A DNA stretch of 64,000 nucleotides, taken from a sulfur-oxidizing endosymbiont of Gigantopelta aegis. Its GTDB lineage: Bacteria; Pseudomonadota; Gammaproteobacteria; GRL18. This document shows, piece after piece, positions 29,776 to 39,555 of this stretch. The position numbers were made by a program, and so were the translations under genes. Every line of letters starts with the position of its first letter. Positions within the stretch are counted from its first letter, which is position 1. The notes under the pieces are model-generated. The model worked only from the letters and a program-made list of their open reading frames with translations. It was not told the origin of the DNA and did not search any database. The stretch lies in the NCBI RefSeq assembly GCF_016097415.1, contig NZ_JAEHGE010000001.1:2839157-2903156 (forward strand). The letters run 5' to 3'.

Positions 29776-30639
29776 TTATTCAATTGAATTGCCAATGCGT
29801 TGCCAATAAAGACCTTGACCTACGTCCCAATTAAACCAAATCATAAAGGCTTTGCCAACCAGATTGGCTTCTGGCACTAAACCCCAAAAACGGCCATCAT
29901 GGCTTTCATCACGATTATCACCCATAACAAAATAATGTCCTTCTGGCACCACCATATCAATCGTGCCATTTTTATAGAATTCGGGCACATACATGTGGCT
30001 GAGTTCAGGCTTGCCCGGTACTAATAACAAATCATGTTTCACACCTAATAAATCTTCATTAATTAAGCGAGCACCATTCATTTTTTCACCTGAACCCATG
30101 CCCTTATAAGCACCTAAACTCGTCTGACTCATCAGTTTATCATTGATATAAAGTGTTTTATTTTTATAAACCACATGATCACCGGGTATGCCAATGACAC
30201 GCTTAATAAAGTTAATTTTTGGATTAACTGGAAAACGAAATACCGCCACATCACCATTTTTAGGATGCCCTGAATCAATAATCGTGGTATTTAAAACAGG
30301 TAGTTTGACACCATAGCTGAATTTATTCACCAGAATAAAATCACCTACCCATAAATTGGGCATCATGGATTGTGATGGAATGCGGAATGGCTCAAAAATA
30401 AAAGAACGAAGCACTAACACAATGAAAAAAACTGGGAATAATGATTTAGCATAGTCAATAATAACCGGATCAGCCAACATAGCATCACGTTCAAGCTCAG
30501 TAATCTCTTTCCCTTTACTCGCTATCGCTGCCTGTTGTTTAGCCTGACGGTCTTTTTCCCATAAAAATTTATCTAATAGCCAAATAACACCTGACACAAA
30601 GGATAATACGACCAATACTAATGCTATATCAAAATCCAT
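29776..30639 (-). CDS. lepB: Signal peptidase I
   Basis: LepB cleaves signal peptides at the periplasmic face of the inner membrane. The 287 residues have two N-terminal membrane segments (about 5-23 and 66-81), the nucleophile Ser91 in PSQSMMPNL and the general base Lys146 in FIKRVIGIPGD. GDNRDESHDGRFWG is box E. It is directly downstream of lepA, as usual. Confidence 0.97.
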   Translation of the reverse strand: MDFDIALVLVVLSFVSGVIWLLDKFLWEKDRQAKQQAAIASKGKEITELERDAMLADPVIIDYAKSLFPVFFIVLVLRSFIFEPFRIPSQSMMPNLWVGDFILVNKFSYGVKLPVLNTTIIDSGHPKNGDVAVFRFPVNPKINFIKRVIGIPGDHVVYKNKTLYINDKLMSQTSLGAYKGMGSGEKMNGARLINEDLLGVKHDLLLVPGKPELSHMYVPEFYKNGTIDMVVPEGHYFVMGDNRDESHDGRFWGLVPEANLVGKAFMIWFNWDVGQGLYWQRIGNSIE

Positions 30640-30697
30640 TCTTTTCTCTTTTTTACTTTAAAAATTTGTAATTGTTTAGTGTTACTTGCATATCAAC

Positions 30698-32500
30698 CTA
30701 ATCCTTACCAATATGCAATACGGCTAAAAATGCTTCTTGAGGAATTTCCACACTACCAACTTGCTTCATGCGCTTTTTACCGGCTTTTTGTTTTTCCAGT
30801 AATTTACGCTTACGACTAACATCACCACCATAACATTTGGCGGTGACATTTTTTCGTAAGGCTTTCACATTGGTTCTAGCGATGACTTTAGAGCCGATAG
30901 CAGCCTGAATGGCAACATCAAACATTTGCCGTTGAATTAACTCTTTCATTTTTTCAGTTAAATCTCTGCCACGACTCAGGGCTAAATCTTCATGAATAAT
31001 TATTGATAAGGCATCAACCGATTCACCATTAATCAAAATATCCATTTTAACGAGTTTCGCCGCTTCAAAACGCTCAAAATGATACTCAAGAGAAGCAAAA
31101 CCACGACTAACGGATTTAAGGCGGTCAAAAAAGTCCAAAACAACTTCATTCATAGGCATTTCAAAGGTCATGTTGACCTGATTACCCACGTATTGCAATT
31201 TCTTTTGTACGCCACGTTTTTCAATACACAGACCAATCACATTACCAACATATTCATGAGGTAATAGGATATTAGCTGAAATAATCGGCTCTCGAATTTC
31301 ATCAATAGTGGAACGATCGGGTAAAGCGGCAGGATTATCCACTTTTATAGTCTCACCCTTAGTCGTCAACACTTCAAAAATAACCGTGGGCGCAGTAGTG
31401 ATCAAATCCAGATCATATTCACGTTCTAATCGTTCCTGAACAATTTCCATGTGTAACATACCCAGGAAACCACAACGAAAACCAAAGCCTAGTGCCTGAG
31501 AAACTTCTGGCTCAAAAAACAAGGCAGCATCATTGAGTTTTAACTTAGATAAGGCTTCACGCAGTCCCTCATAATCATCCGAGGTAACGGGGAAAAGTCC
31601 GGCAAAAACACGCGGCTGGATTTCTTTAAATCCTTTTAAGGGTTTATCACAGGGATGAGCAGCGGCAGTAAGCGTATCACCAACAGGTGCACCATAGATG
31701 TCTTTAATGCCGGCAATAACATAGCCTACTTCACCAGCCGTTAAATACTCTTTAGCTTCACGTTTAGGTGTAAAGATGCCTACACCATCAACCGTGTGAG
31801 CACGTCCGGTAGACATCACTAACATCTTATCGCGACGCTTAAGTGTACCCTGCATGACTCGCACTAAAGAGACCACGCCCAAATAAGAGTCAAACCAGGA
31901 ATCAATAATTAATGCTTGTAAGGGTGCTTCTCTGTCTCCTTCTGGTGCAGGAATATGTTTAACCAAATACTCTAATAATTCTTCAACGCCTTCACCCGTT
32001 TTAGCACTACACTGCGGTGCTTCCATCGCATCAAGACCAATGACTTCTTCAATCTCAGTAATCACTCTATCAGGATCAGCAGCAGGCAAATCAATTTTGT
32101 TCAAAACAGGTAGGACTTCTAGCCCCTGTTCAATGGCAGTATAACAATTAGCCACACTTTGCGCTTCAACCCCTTGAGAGGCATCGACAACAAGCAAGGC
32201 ACCATCACAAGCCGCTAAAGAACGGGAAACTTCATAGGAGAAATCAACATGACCGGGAGTATCAATGAAGTTAAGCTGATAGGTGTTACCATCTTGTGAC
32301 TTGTAGTCCAGCGAAACGCTCTGCGCCTTAATGGTGATGCCACGTTCACGTTCAATATCCATCGAATCCAGAACCTGAGCTTGCATCTCACGATCAGTCA
32401 GACCTCCACAGAGGTGTATTATCCGATCAGCCAAAGTGGACTTACCATGATCAATATGGGCAATAATTGAAAAATTACGTATAAACTCTAATTCAGCCAC
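30698..32500 (-). CDS. lepA: Elongation factor 4 (LepA)
   Basis: LepA is a ribosome-dependent GTPase that can back-translocate or assist ribosome assembly. The 600 residues begin [24 protein letters not shown] (G1) and have G3 DTPGHVDF, G4 [10 protein letters not shown] and the LepA-specific C-terminal domain ([35 protein letters not shown], shown in part). It heads the lepA-lepB pair. Confidence 0.97.
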   Translation of the reverse strand: MAELEFIRNFSIIAHIDHGKSTLADRIIHLCGGLTDREMQAQVLDSMDIERERGITIKAQSVSLDYKSQDGNTYQLNFIDTPGHVDFSYEVSRSLAACDGALLVVDASQGVEAQSVANCYTAIEQGLEVLPVLNKIDLPAADPDRVITEIEEVIGLDAMEAPQCSAKTGEGVEELLEYLVKHIPAPEGDREAPLQALIIDSWFDSYLGVVSLVRVMQGTLKRRDKMLVMSTGRAHTVDGVGIFTPKREAKEYLTAGEVGYVIAGIKDIYGAPVGDTLTAAAHPCDKPLKGFKEIQPRVFAGLFPVTSDDYEGLREALSKLKLNDAALFFEPEVSQALGFGFRCGFLGMLHMEIVQERLEREYDLDLITTAPTVIFEVLTTKGETIKVDNPAALPDRSTIDEIREPIISANILLPHEYVGNVIGLCIEKRGVQKKLQYVGNQVNMTFEMPMNEVVLDFFDRLKSVSRGFASLEYHFERFEAAKLVKMDILINGESVDALSIIIHEDLALSRGRDLTEKMKELIQRQMFDVAIQAAIGSKVIARTNVKALRKNVTAKCYGGDVSRKRKLLEKQKAGKKRMKQVGSVEIPQEAFLAVLHIGKD

Positions 32501-32588
32501 TCAGTCTCCAGAAGAAAATTCTTTTTTGTCTATTAATAGGCGGAGAATGATAACAAAAAAAGGCGCAAAAGTAGAGCGGTAGCCCTTA

Positions 32589-32825
32589 TTATTCACTCAG
32601 GGCTTGTTCAAAAGCTATTTTATCAAAAAAATAGTGACAGATTTCATTTTCCTCAGCATCACAAAGCACGGGTATTAAAATCCCATACCTTTTTTGTAGC
32701 TCCGGATCTTTGTCAACATTAATCATTTCGATGGAAATATTATGGCTGGATTCATAGGGCTGGAGTAATAAATACATGTCATCACAAAGGTGACAGCCAA
32801 TACGGTAGAAAAACTTAAAATGCAT
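32589..32825 (-). CDS. Glutaredoxin-like protein (DUF836 type)
   Basis: The 78-residue thioredoxin-fold protein has a CxxC redox motif (IGCHLCDDMY) near its N-terminus and the cis-proline segment GILIPVLCD. Small glutaredoxin-like proteins of this type are common next to rseC and lepA in gammaproteobacteria. The gene begins 5 bp after rseC, so it is probably co-transcribed with the rpoE-rseABC genes. The substrate is unknown. Confidence 0.8.
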   Translation of the reverse strand: MHFKFFYRIGCHLCDDMYLLLQPYESSHNISIEMINVDKDPELQKRYGILIPVLCDAEENEICHYFFDKIAFEQALSE

Positions 32826-32830
32826 AAAGC

Positions 32831-33388
32831 TTAGCTATCATATTGTATTTTGATGGGCTTAATATTAATGGGTACAAAGTCAGAGAGTTTCTTTAAAATA
32901 ACTGGCTCATACTGAGCGGCAATAGCGCTATCTGAGCTTGGTTGTGAGCTATCCTGTGAAGAAGGATCAGGAGCGCATCGGGTCAATAAACGCGATATTT
33001 TGAACCCCAAAACAAGACCTAACAATGCGCCAATAATCGAAAACAGATCAACGCCTTCTGGCCACCAGCTTTTTGCACTAAAAACAGCTAAACCCGCAAA
33101 TAAAATCATACTGGCTAGGGGTAATAAATACATAAGAAATGAGCCATTGAGTAAGGCTGATTCTTGTAAACCAATTAAGACACGATCACCCTCTTTGAGC
33201 TTTTGAGTCGCTAAACTATCAGGATTCAAGCAACGTACATAGGTGGTTTTATTACCCAGAACTTTAGACAATAATTGTGTCCCACAGCCATTTTTTACCG
33301 AACAATGTCCACAACTACTTTGCCGCTGAGTTTGCACCCAAACATATTGTTGTTCACATTTAATCACAACGGCCTGTTCTTCAATCAT
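32831..33388 (-). CDS. rseC: RseC/MucC-type sigma-E regulator
   Basis: RseC is an inner-membrane protein with a cysteine-rich N-terminal domain (SCGHCSVKNGCG, four Cys) and two membrane helices (about residues 80-98 and 107-126). It belongs to the rpoE operon; E. coli RseC affects sigma-E and SoxR reduction. The C-terminal ~55 residues are hydrophilic with a run of Ser and Asp. It overlaps the end of rseB by 8 bp. Confidence 0.88.
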   Translation of the reverse strand: MIEEQAVVIKCEQQYVWVQTQRQSSCGHCSVKNGCGTQLLSKVLGNKTTYVRCLNPDSLATQKLKEGDRVLIGLQESALLNGSFLMYLLPLASMILFAGLAVFSAKSWWPEGVDLFSIIGALLGLVLGFKISRLLTRCAPDPSSQDSSQPSSDSAIAAQYEPVILKKLSDFVPINIKPIKIQYDS

Positions 33389-34502
33389 CGTTTTTGCTTA
33401 ATGATGGATATTCATTATCCTTAATTTTGATTGCTTTAAGAAAATGTAAGGTACTGAGCACCGGCACCGCACCAATGACAGTCATCTGTGAATTACCTTT
33501 ATTTCTTCCAGCCACATTAACGGGTCCCAATTGCACAACACCGTTAATCTGTTTTGTATCTGCTTCATTGTCTTCAATAAAAATTGACACCGCAGATAAG
33601 CCGTCACTGAGTTGAAATTGATGCGCTAGATGCTGATTATTATTAATAATGCCTTTACGAAAAGAAATGACTTGATAGCCTGGTGGGATTTTACCTGCAT
33701 AAAAATGCTTACTAAAGGCCATATCCAAGCCTTGAAACTGTGTCTGACAAGTATTTAAAGGCTCAGTGCGCTCGACTTTTGCCACTAATGAATTAATTTT
33801 TATGTCGGTAAAGAAATATTGCTCAACCGCTTTTCCATTCTGGTCTAATAATTGATATTTTAATAAGGTAGCAGTTTTAGGTTCAAACCATAAATGATAA
33901 CTATAACGATAGGCATCTTTGCTTTTGATTGACAAACCAATTGCAGGAATTCCCGCAACTATTTTATCGCCAGACAAAGTAAAGTCATAATTTTCACTCA
34001 GGACTGAATAATAATTATTGATTCGAAAAGGAAAGCTGGAAGACAGTGCCTGAAATTGATAAGCCCAATTATTATCCAATAAACAATATTGGTTTTTAAG
34101 CACTCTTGAAGTCATTTTCTTCTGGCTATCCATGGGCAAGAGTTGCTCAACAATATCACCATTGTCATCGAGTTCTCTATGGACTTTGATCGTTTGCACA
34201 TCATCCTGGAAAAAGTAGACAAAGGTACCGTCGTATAGCTGTCTTGGACCATTCTCAACAAATTGCGTTAATAATGTTTCAATGGATACGTCAGTATTCG
34301 ATTTTTCCTGGGCATAAGCAGATTTTTCTTGAGCATAGGCAAGAGTTGAGGAAAGAAAAAATGCCGCGATAAAGACTTTCCAGTAATAAGATTTTGTCAT
34401 CATTGCAAGTATGAACCTGATGCTCATTTTTTGTGTCATATATTTTTTACCATAACATAACTCTATCGCAGAAAGCTCTGCAAAAACGCATACTTGCAAC
34501 AA
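33381..34502 (-). CDS. rseB: Sigma-E factor regulatory protein RseB
   Basis: RseB is a periplasmic protein that binds RseA and senses lipopolysaccharide or lipoprotein stress. The reading frame gives 373 residues, but the real start is probably the Met at codon 35 (34400), which begins a signal peptide (MTKSYYWKVFIAAFFLSSTLAYA). The mature region shows the MucB/RseB features TFVYFFQDDVQTIKVHRELD and YSYHLWFEPKTATLLKYQLLD. Just after the signal peptide the heptapeptide AYAQEKS is repeated in tandem (34299-34340). Confidence 0.9.
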   Translation of the reverse strand: MLQVCVFAELSAIELCYGKKYMTQKMSIRFILAMMTKSYYWKVFIAAFFLSSTLAYAQEKSAYAQEKSNTDVSIETLLTQFVENGPRQLYDGTFVYFFQDDVQTIKVHRELDDNGDIVEQLLPMDSQKKMTSRVLKNQYCLLDNNWAYQFQALSSSFPFRINNYYSVLSENYDFTLSGDKIVAGIPAIGLSIKSKDAYRYSYHLWFEPKTATLLKYQLLDQNGKAVEQYFFTDIKINSLVAKVERTEPLNTCQTQFQGLDMAFSKHFYAGKIPPGYQVISFRKGIINNNQHLAHQFQLSDGLSAVSIFIEDNEADTKQINGVVQLGPVNVAGRNKGNSQMTVIGAVPVLSTLHFLKAIKIKDNEYPSLSKNDD

Positions 34503-34513
34503 ACAAAAAACTA

Positions 34514-35296
34514 TTATTGGCTTATTTGATAGGTTGCAGTACGAATTTTAGGTTGTAGATTATAAGCCGCACGTTGTCGTTCATGTTCATTAACATATTG
34601 GCGGACTTGTCTTGAAAGCGCTGGATCAGCTTCTATCCATTTATATTGCTGCTTGGTATTTACGCCATTCCCACTCACTGAACCGAACGATGGATTCATG
34701 GAAACATAAGATGCTGGCAAATTATTGGCGGCACGAATTAAAGATGACTGACCAACAGAGGAAGCATTTACTATTGGCGCAATCTGCATTGAGTTAGAAG
34801 CAAAGTTATTCGCCCCCAATTGACTGCTGGCAAGATTGACGGCACGATCAGTGTTTGAATTCATGTCTGGATTAAGGTTAGTCACATTCTGTAGTGCAAA
34901 TAAAGTAACAAACATCACCGAAGCAGCAACGGATAAGCCACTCAGAGTTCTGTTTTCTGATACTTTTTTGAACAGGTTCTGCCAAGCAGTCAGTTTTTCT
35001 ACATCAGTTGTTTCCGTTGATTGCAAGGTCACTGCAGCATCGACAAAGTGCGCGGGCAATCCATCCAAAGTAGCACTGATATTCCCTGTCAGATCAGTCA
35101 TTGAAAACGATTGTACGACTTCATTATGTAAATGGTCACTGCCTGATTGCATTCTAATATATTGTTGCTTAAAATCAGGATCACTCAGCAAGGCATCAAT
35201 AACTTGAGACGTTTCTTGAGTAGATTGTTCAGCATCAATAAAGGCTGATAGCATTTCGTTAGCATGCTGTTCGTTGGTTTGCACTGGCATATTCAT
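34514..35296 (-). CDS. rseA: Anti-sigma-E factor RseA
   Basis: RseA is a single-pass membrane anti-sigma factor. The N-terminal cytoplasmic domain (EMLSAFIDAEQSTQETSQVIDALLSDPD) binds sigma-E. One membrane helix is seen at about residues 117-135 (LSGLSVAASVMFVTLFALQNV). The periplasmic part ends with LQPKIRTATYQISQ. It lies between rpoE and rseB, the classical order. Confidence 0.9.
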   Translation of the reverse strand: MNMPVQTNEQHANEMLSAFIDAEQSTQETSQVIDALLSDPDFKQQYIRMQSGSDHLHNEVVQSFSMTDLTGNISATLDGLPAHFVDAAVTLQSTETTDVEKLTAWQNLFKKVSENRTLSGLSVAASVMFVTLFALQNVTNLNPDMNSNTDRAVNLASSQLGANNFASNSMQIAPIVNASSVGQSSLIRAANNLPASYVSMNPSFGSVSGNGVNTKQQYKWIEADPALSRQVRQYVNEHERQRAAYNLQPKIRTATYQISQ

Positions 35297-35334
35297 CTCA
35301 TCATCTTAAAAAAACAGTCACAAAATAATTAAAG

Positions 35335-35405
35335 CGCTCTTAATACGAGTACTTTCTTAACGAAAGCAGCTTTAATAAAAACACTTTTAACAAGTGTACT
35401 TACTC
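35335..35405. repeat. Degenerate 15-17 bp repeats in rpoE-rseA gap
   Basis: Four successive units of 15-17 bp follow one another: GCTCTTAATACGAGTA, CTTTCTTAACGAAAGCA, GCTTTAATAAAAACA and CTTTTAACAAGTGTA. Two of them are also small palindromes (CTTTC-TTAAC-GAAAG and CACTT-TTAAC-AAGTG). They fill most of the gap between the stop of rpoE and the start of rseA. Confidence 0.6.
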
Positions 35406-35989
35406 TAAAGCAAGGCTTTAATTTCATTATCAATCGCCTCCCTGGCCCTGAAAATCCTTGAACGAACAGTCCCCACGGGACAATCCATAACATCTGCAAT
35501 CTCGTCATAACTCATACCTTCGAATTCACGCAGACTGATGGCAACTTTCAATTCATCCGGTAAATCTGAGATCACCTGATTAATTGCCTCTTTAATCTGT
35601 TCAGTTGCTAAGACCGCTTCGGGTGTTGCATTATCATGCATCACGCTTCCACCATCATAAAATTCCGCATCAGCCGCATCGACATCCGTTCTCGGTGGTC
35701 TTCTGCTTTGTGCAGTCAAATAATTTTTTGACGTATTGATTGCAATTCGGTAAAGCCAGGTATAAAAGGCACTATCGCCCCTGAAGCGAGGCATAGCCTT
35801 ATACGCTTTGATAAATGATTCTTGCACCACATCTAAAACATCGTCACGATCATGAACATAAGGCAGTACCAATTTGGCCAATTTATGCTGATATTTGATC
35901 ACTAATAAATCAAATGCACTTTTATCACCGCGTTGTACTCGTTTCACAATCTCCAGATCAATTTTATTCTGCGATTCATTATCGCTCAT
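35405..35989 (-). CDS. rpoE: RNA polymerase sigma factor RpoE (sigma-24)
   Basis: RpoE is the ECF sigma factor for envelope stress. The 194 residues have region 2 (FDLLVIKYQHKLAKLVLPYVHDRDDVLDVVQESFIKAYKAMPRFRGDSAFYTWLYRIAINTSKNYL, in part) and region 4 (LREFEGMSYDEIADVMDCPVGTVRSRIFRAREAID, in part), both matching E. coli sigma-E closely. It is divergent from nadB, as in E. coli. A TATAAT-like box lies upstream on the minus strand near 36030-36036, but no clear sigma-E promoter was found. Confidence 0.97.
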   Translation of the reverse strand: MSDNESQNKIDLEIVKRVQRGDKSAFDLLVIKYQHKLAKLVLPYVHDRDDVLDVVQESFIKAYKAMPRFRGDSAFYTWLYRIAINTSKNYLTAQSRRPPRTDVDAADAEFYDGGSVMHDNATPEAVLATEQIKEAINQVISDLPDELKVAISLREFEGMSYDEIADVMDCPVGTVRSRIFRAREAIDNEIKALL

Positions 35990-36265
35990 CAGCTTCCCAT
36001 TTTTCCATTTGAAGAGGTATACTCAAACCGTATTATAAAACAAATTAGCGCATAAGTGACCGAGTTTACAGTAATAAATACCTCACAAATGAATAATTGC
36101 TCGTTCTTGCTTATTATGACCGAGGCAATAGCAATAAGTTCACTTGCAACTCACTTTTATTGATGTGAATCAAGCAATAAAACCCACATTATTTGTTACT
36201 AGGTTTAAAACTATTAATTGTGCATAATATAGGCAGTTATATGAAGAGACTTATTAGCTAAAATT

Positions 36266-37900
36266 ATGAATAACACATGTTTTGATGTCATTATCATTGG
36301 TACTGGTGCAGCAGGCTTAACGGTGGCTCTGGAGTTAGCAGATAAAATCAACGCTACAAGCCCTAAAGAGCAAACGCCAAAACCCAGTATTGCACTCATT
36401 TCCAAGGGGCCTATTCAGGAAGGCTCAACACTCTATGCACAGGGTGGGATTGCTGCTGTTCTGGATGAAGATAATGACAGTATCAGCTCTCATATCAATG
36501 ACACCATCAATGCCGGTGCTGGATTATGCCATCCAGAACGGGTTAAATACACCATTGAACAGGGTAAAGAAGCCATACAATGGGTGATAGCAAAAGGCGT
36601 GAAATTTTCCCATGAAGCACAAACTGACGACTATCATCTGACTCGTGAAGGGGGTCATAGTCATCGACGTGTTATACACGCAGCCGACGCAACAGGCAAA
36701 GCACTTTCCGATGGTCTTTTGGCACAAGTGAAGCGAAACCCACACATACAAACCCTTGAACATCACATGGTTGTGGATCTAATTTTATCCAGCAACGCAT
36801 CAAATCCCAAGCAATGCGTTGGCATTTACTTACTCAACACCAAAACAGATAAGGTCACAGGAGTCCCTGCAAAATTCACTATTTTAGCAACCGGTGGTGC
36901 CAGTAAGGTGTATTTGTATACCAGTAATCCAGATAGTTCTACAGGGGATGGCATTGCCATGGCCTGGCGAGCAGGATGCCGGGTTGTTAATATGGAATTC
37001 AATCAATTTCATCCGACCTGTCTCTATCACCCCAAGGCTAAATCATTTCTAGTTTCCGAAGCCCTACGGGGTGAGGGTGCAAAACTGACCTTGCCTGATG
37101 GTAGTGCATTTATGCACAAATTTGATGAACGTGAAGAATTAGCTCCACGGGATATTGTCGCTCAGGCCATTGATTATGAGATGAAACGCACCGGTTCTGA
37201 TTTTGTTTATCTGGACATTAGTCATAAATCAGCTGATTTCATTAAATCACACTTCCCGACGATTTATAAACGCTGTTTATCTTATGGGATTGATATTACT
37301 CGTGAACCCATGCCCGTTGTCCCTGCGGCACACTATACCTGTGGCGGTGTAATGACCGATCTCAATGGCCAAACCGATATTAGCAATCTATATGCGATTG
37401 GTGAAACCGCTTTTACCGGTTTACATGGTGCAAATCGCATGGCAAGCAATTCCTTACTTGAATGTTTGGTATTTGCGAGGGCGGCGGCTAACAATATTAG
37501 TCTTGAACTAAAAGATTATGAATGTGAACCATTATTACCTGCCTGGGATGATAGTCGGGTAACGGGCTCTGAAGAAGTCGTGGTAGTGACGCATAACTGG
37601 GATGAATTACGACGTTTTATGTGGAACTATGTCGGTATTGTACGTAAAAACAAACGTTTATTATTAGCCAAGCAACGGGTTAAATTATTACAGCGTGAAA
37701 TTGATGACTATTACCGTCAATATCATATTAATGGTGATTTAATTGAGTTACGGAATTTGGCCACTGTGGCAGAATTGATCATTGATAGTGCAATGCAAAG
37801 AAAAGAAAGTCGTGGCTTGCATTATACTTTGGATTATCCGTTTAAGGATGATAAGAAATTCTTACACGATACGGTATTAGTGCCAGAAAACTATTCTTAA
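36266..37900 (+). CDS. nadB: L-aspartate oxidase
   Basis: NadB oxidises L-aspartate to iminoaspartate, the first step of NAD biosynthesis. The 544 residues have the FAD-binding DVIIIGTGAAGLTVALEL, the STLYAQGGIAAVLDEDND loop, DATGKALSDGLL and the active-site region ATGGASKVY. HGANRMASNSLLECLVF and the C-terminal RKESRGLHYTLDYPF complete the family pattern. It ends just before MITE copy 1. Confidence 0.96.
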   Translation: MNNTCFDVIIIGTGAAGLTVALELADKINATSPKEQTPKPSIALISKGPIQEGSTLYAQGGIAAVLDEDNDSISSHINDTINAGAGLCHPERVKYTIEQGKEAIQWVIAKGVKFSHEAQTDDYHLTREGGHSHRRVIHAADATGKALSDGLLAQVKRNPHIQTLEHHMVVDLILSSNASNPKQCVGIYLLNTKTDKVTGVPAKFTILATGGASKVYLYTSNPDSSTGDGIAMAWRAGCRVVNMEFNQFHPTCLYHPKAKSFLVSEALRGEGAKLTLPDGSAFMHKFDEREELAPRDIVAQAIDYEMKRTGSDFVYLDISHKSADFIKSHFPTIYKRCLSYGIDITREPMPVVPAAHYTCGGVMTDLNGQTDISNLYAIGETAFTGLHGANRMASNSLLECLVFARAAANNISLELKDYECEPLLPAWDDSRVTGSEEVVVVTHNWDELRRFMWNYVGIVRKNKRLLLAKQRVKLLQREIDDYYRQYHINGDLIELRNLATVAELIIDSAMQRKESRGLHYTLDYPFKDDKKFLHDTVLVPENYS

Positions 37901-37918
37901 TACCCTTCAAATTATAAA

Positions 37919-38094
37919 CCTAAAATAATCAGTTGAATCGTAGCGAGAGCGACTTAGTTGCTGAAGATTAAGGGTTTTACAGGTTATTTTGGCTTTATTC
38001 GTAGTCACCCTACGGGTGAAGTCAAAATATTCTGGAAAATCCTTAAGATTCAGTGCATAAGGCGGTCGCAGTAGGTTCAACTGATTTTTTTAGG
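37919..38094. mobile_element. Foldback MITE, copy 1
   Basis: This is a 176-bp non-coding element with terminal inverted repeats CCTAAAATAATCAGTTGAA and (complement of the right end) CCTAAAAAAATCAGTTGAA. It is flanked by a 5-bp duplication ATAAA (37914-37918 and 38095-38099). Most of the interior is also self-complementary, so a single strand could fold into one long hairpin with CACCCTACGGGTG at the tip. A second copy is at 46029. It lies between nadB and ygfX. Confidence 0.88.
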
Positions 38095-38108
38095 ATAAAT
38101 ATAACCAG

Positions 38109-38681
38109 TCACTTATTATCAGGCGCTTTGTGAAAATTTATAAAACGTAAATGGCGTTTCAGCTCTCTGAATTTTTCTTTAGTCAGTCTATTTTTGGTAA
38201 GAATGATTGAATGTTGATTGAGGATATTGAGTTTTTGCCAAAGTGATTCTGGGCTTTGTGGCTTTAAATTGAGAATGACTAAATGCTCTGTAAGAATGGT
38301 ATCTTCGCTAATATCAGCCTTAAATACCCGATCATTATTGAGCTGCACATAACACCAGCCTAACTCGGTAAAAACCAGTTGTTTAATTGCGCTCGGTAAA
38401 CTGAGCAGTATGTGTTGACGAAAAATTATTTGGCAATAAAAAGCTAAAATCACTATAAGGGGCAGTAATTGCCAGAAGTTTAGCGGCAATTGCAGTAAGG
38501 CAATCAATAAAAGTAGAAAGAAGCTAAGATAACAGTGGCTCAAGGCCGAGCTTAGAGACTCAGTAATTGAGTTCTGCTTCAGCTTAAAGACTAACCCGCT
38601 GGCGGGTAGCTGTTCTAATTGTTTGGACAATATCCCTAAGTCCATGATCATCCGGCTCGTCTGTTCCCATAAGATAGTCAA
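38109..38681 (-). CDS. YgfX-like membrane protein
   Basis: This is the small inner-membrane protein usually encoded next to sdhE. The frame allows 190 residues, but the first ~12 overlap sdhE and a later start (MDLGILSKQ at 38645) is more likely. Two membrane helices are visible (FFLLLLIALLQLPLNFW and LLPLIVILAFYCQIIF). The soluble tail contains WCYVQLNNDRVFKADIS, a YgfX feature. In E. coli, YgfX (CptA) is paired with SdhE (CptB), once described as a toxin-antitoxin pair, though SdhE is now known as a flavinylation factor. Confidence 0.75.
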   Translation of the reverse strand: MTILWEQTSRMIMDLGILSKQLEQLPASGLVFKLKQNSITESLSSALSHCYLSFFLLLLIALLQLPLNFWQLLPLIVILAFYCQIIFRQHILLSLPSAIKQLVFTELGWCYVQLNNDRVFKADISEDTILTEHLVILNLKPQSPESLWQKLNILNQHSIILTKNRLTKEKFRELKRHLRFINFHKAPDNK

Positions 38682-38853
38682 ATAATACCGGATCGATGAC
38701 CTTTAATAAATCAACAAAGTCACTTTTTTTGTCTGTGGATAAATTTTCATAGTCATTTTCTAAAAAATCATTTAAAAAAAGTTCCAGTTCCAACATACCA
38801 CGACGACATTGCCAGCGTAATCTATCTTTATTAGGGAGGTTAATATTTGCCAT
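38584..38853 (-). CDS. sdhE: FAD assembly factor SdhE
   Basis: SdhE promotes covalent attachment of FAD to SdhA. The 89-residue helical protein has the conserved RGMLELE (RGxxE) motif near residue 17 and FLENDYENLSTDKKSDFVDLLK. It starts directly after sdhB (the start codon is adjacent to the sdhB stop) and is probably part of the sdhCDAB transcript. Confidence 0.92.
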   Translation of the reverse strand: MANINLPNKDRLRWQCRRGMLELELFLNDFLENDYENLSTDKKSDFVDLLKVIDPVLFDYLMGTDEPDDHGLRDIVQTIRTATRQRVSL

Positions 38854-39552
38854 TTAAACCATTTTCTTCAGCATCAGTTTTTTAATATGACCAATGGCCT
38901 TGGTTGGGTTAAGGTGTTTAGGACACACGTCAACACAATTCATAATGGTATGACAGCGGAATAATTTATACGGCCCTTCCAATTCCTCCAAGCGCTCTTC
39001 TGTCGCCTGATCACGACTATCTGAGAGAAAACGCCAAGATTGTAATAAGGCTGCCGGCCCCATGAATTTATCAGGGTTCCACCAGAATGAGGGGCAAGAA
39101 GTGGAACAACAAGCACAAAGTATGCACTCATAGAGGCCATCGAGTTTATCGCGTTGCTCCGGTAATTGTTTAAATTCAACTTCAGGGATAGGATCTTTAA
39201 CAATGAGCCAAGGTTTAACTGCTCGGTATTGGGTATAAAACTGAGTCATGTCAATAACGAGATCACGAATGACCGGCATACCCGGTAAAGGGCGAATAAC
39301 AATAGGCGTTTTTAAATCATCCACTGCCGTGACACAGGCTAAACCATTGCGACCATTAATATTCATACCATCTGAGCCACACACACCCTCACCACAGGAA
39401 TGACGAAAAGAAAGACTTTGATCTTGTTCGTTTTTGATCCGTAATAAGGCATCACGCAGCATTGTGCCAGGCTCTACATCATGCAAGTCATATTGCTGCA
39501 TATAAGGTTCAGCATCATTTTCTGGATTATAGCGATAAATAGTAAACTGCAT
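38854..39552 (-). CDS. sdhB: Succinate dehydrogenase iron-sulfur subunit
   Basis: SdhB carries the three Fe-S clusters that pass electrons from SdhA to quinone. The 232 residues show the [2Fe-2S] ligands in SCGEGVCGSDGMNINGRNGLAC and the [4Fe-4S]/[3Fe-4S] ligands in CILCACCSTSCPSFWW and CHTIMNCVDVCPKHLNP. It follows sdhA by 3 bp. Confidence 0.97.
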   Translation of the reverse strand: MQFTIYRYNPENDAEPYMQQYDLHDVEPGTMLRDALLRIKNEQDQSLSFRHSCGEGVCGSDGMNINGRNGLACVTAVDDLKTPIVIRPLPGMPVIRDLVIDMTQFYTQYRAVKPWLIVKDPIPEVEFKQLPEQRDKLDGLYECILCACCSTSCPSFWWNPDKFMGPAALLQSWRFLSDSRDQATEERLEELEGPYKLFRCHTIMNCVDVCPKHLNPTKAIGHIKKLMLKKMV

Positions 39553-39555
39553 GGC

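Noticed and set aside
36000-36265. Sigma-E promoter for rpoE autoregulation
   Set aside because: No convincing GAACTT/TCTGA pair with proper spacing was seen; only a TATAAT-like box.
38109-38853. YgfX/SdhE as a toxin-antitoxin system
   Set aside because: The pair was once described so, but SdhE has the RGxxE flavinylation motif and follows sdhB directly, so an SDH assembly role is preferred.
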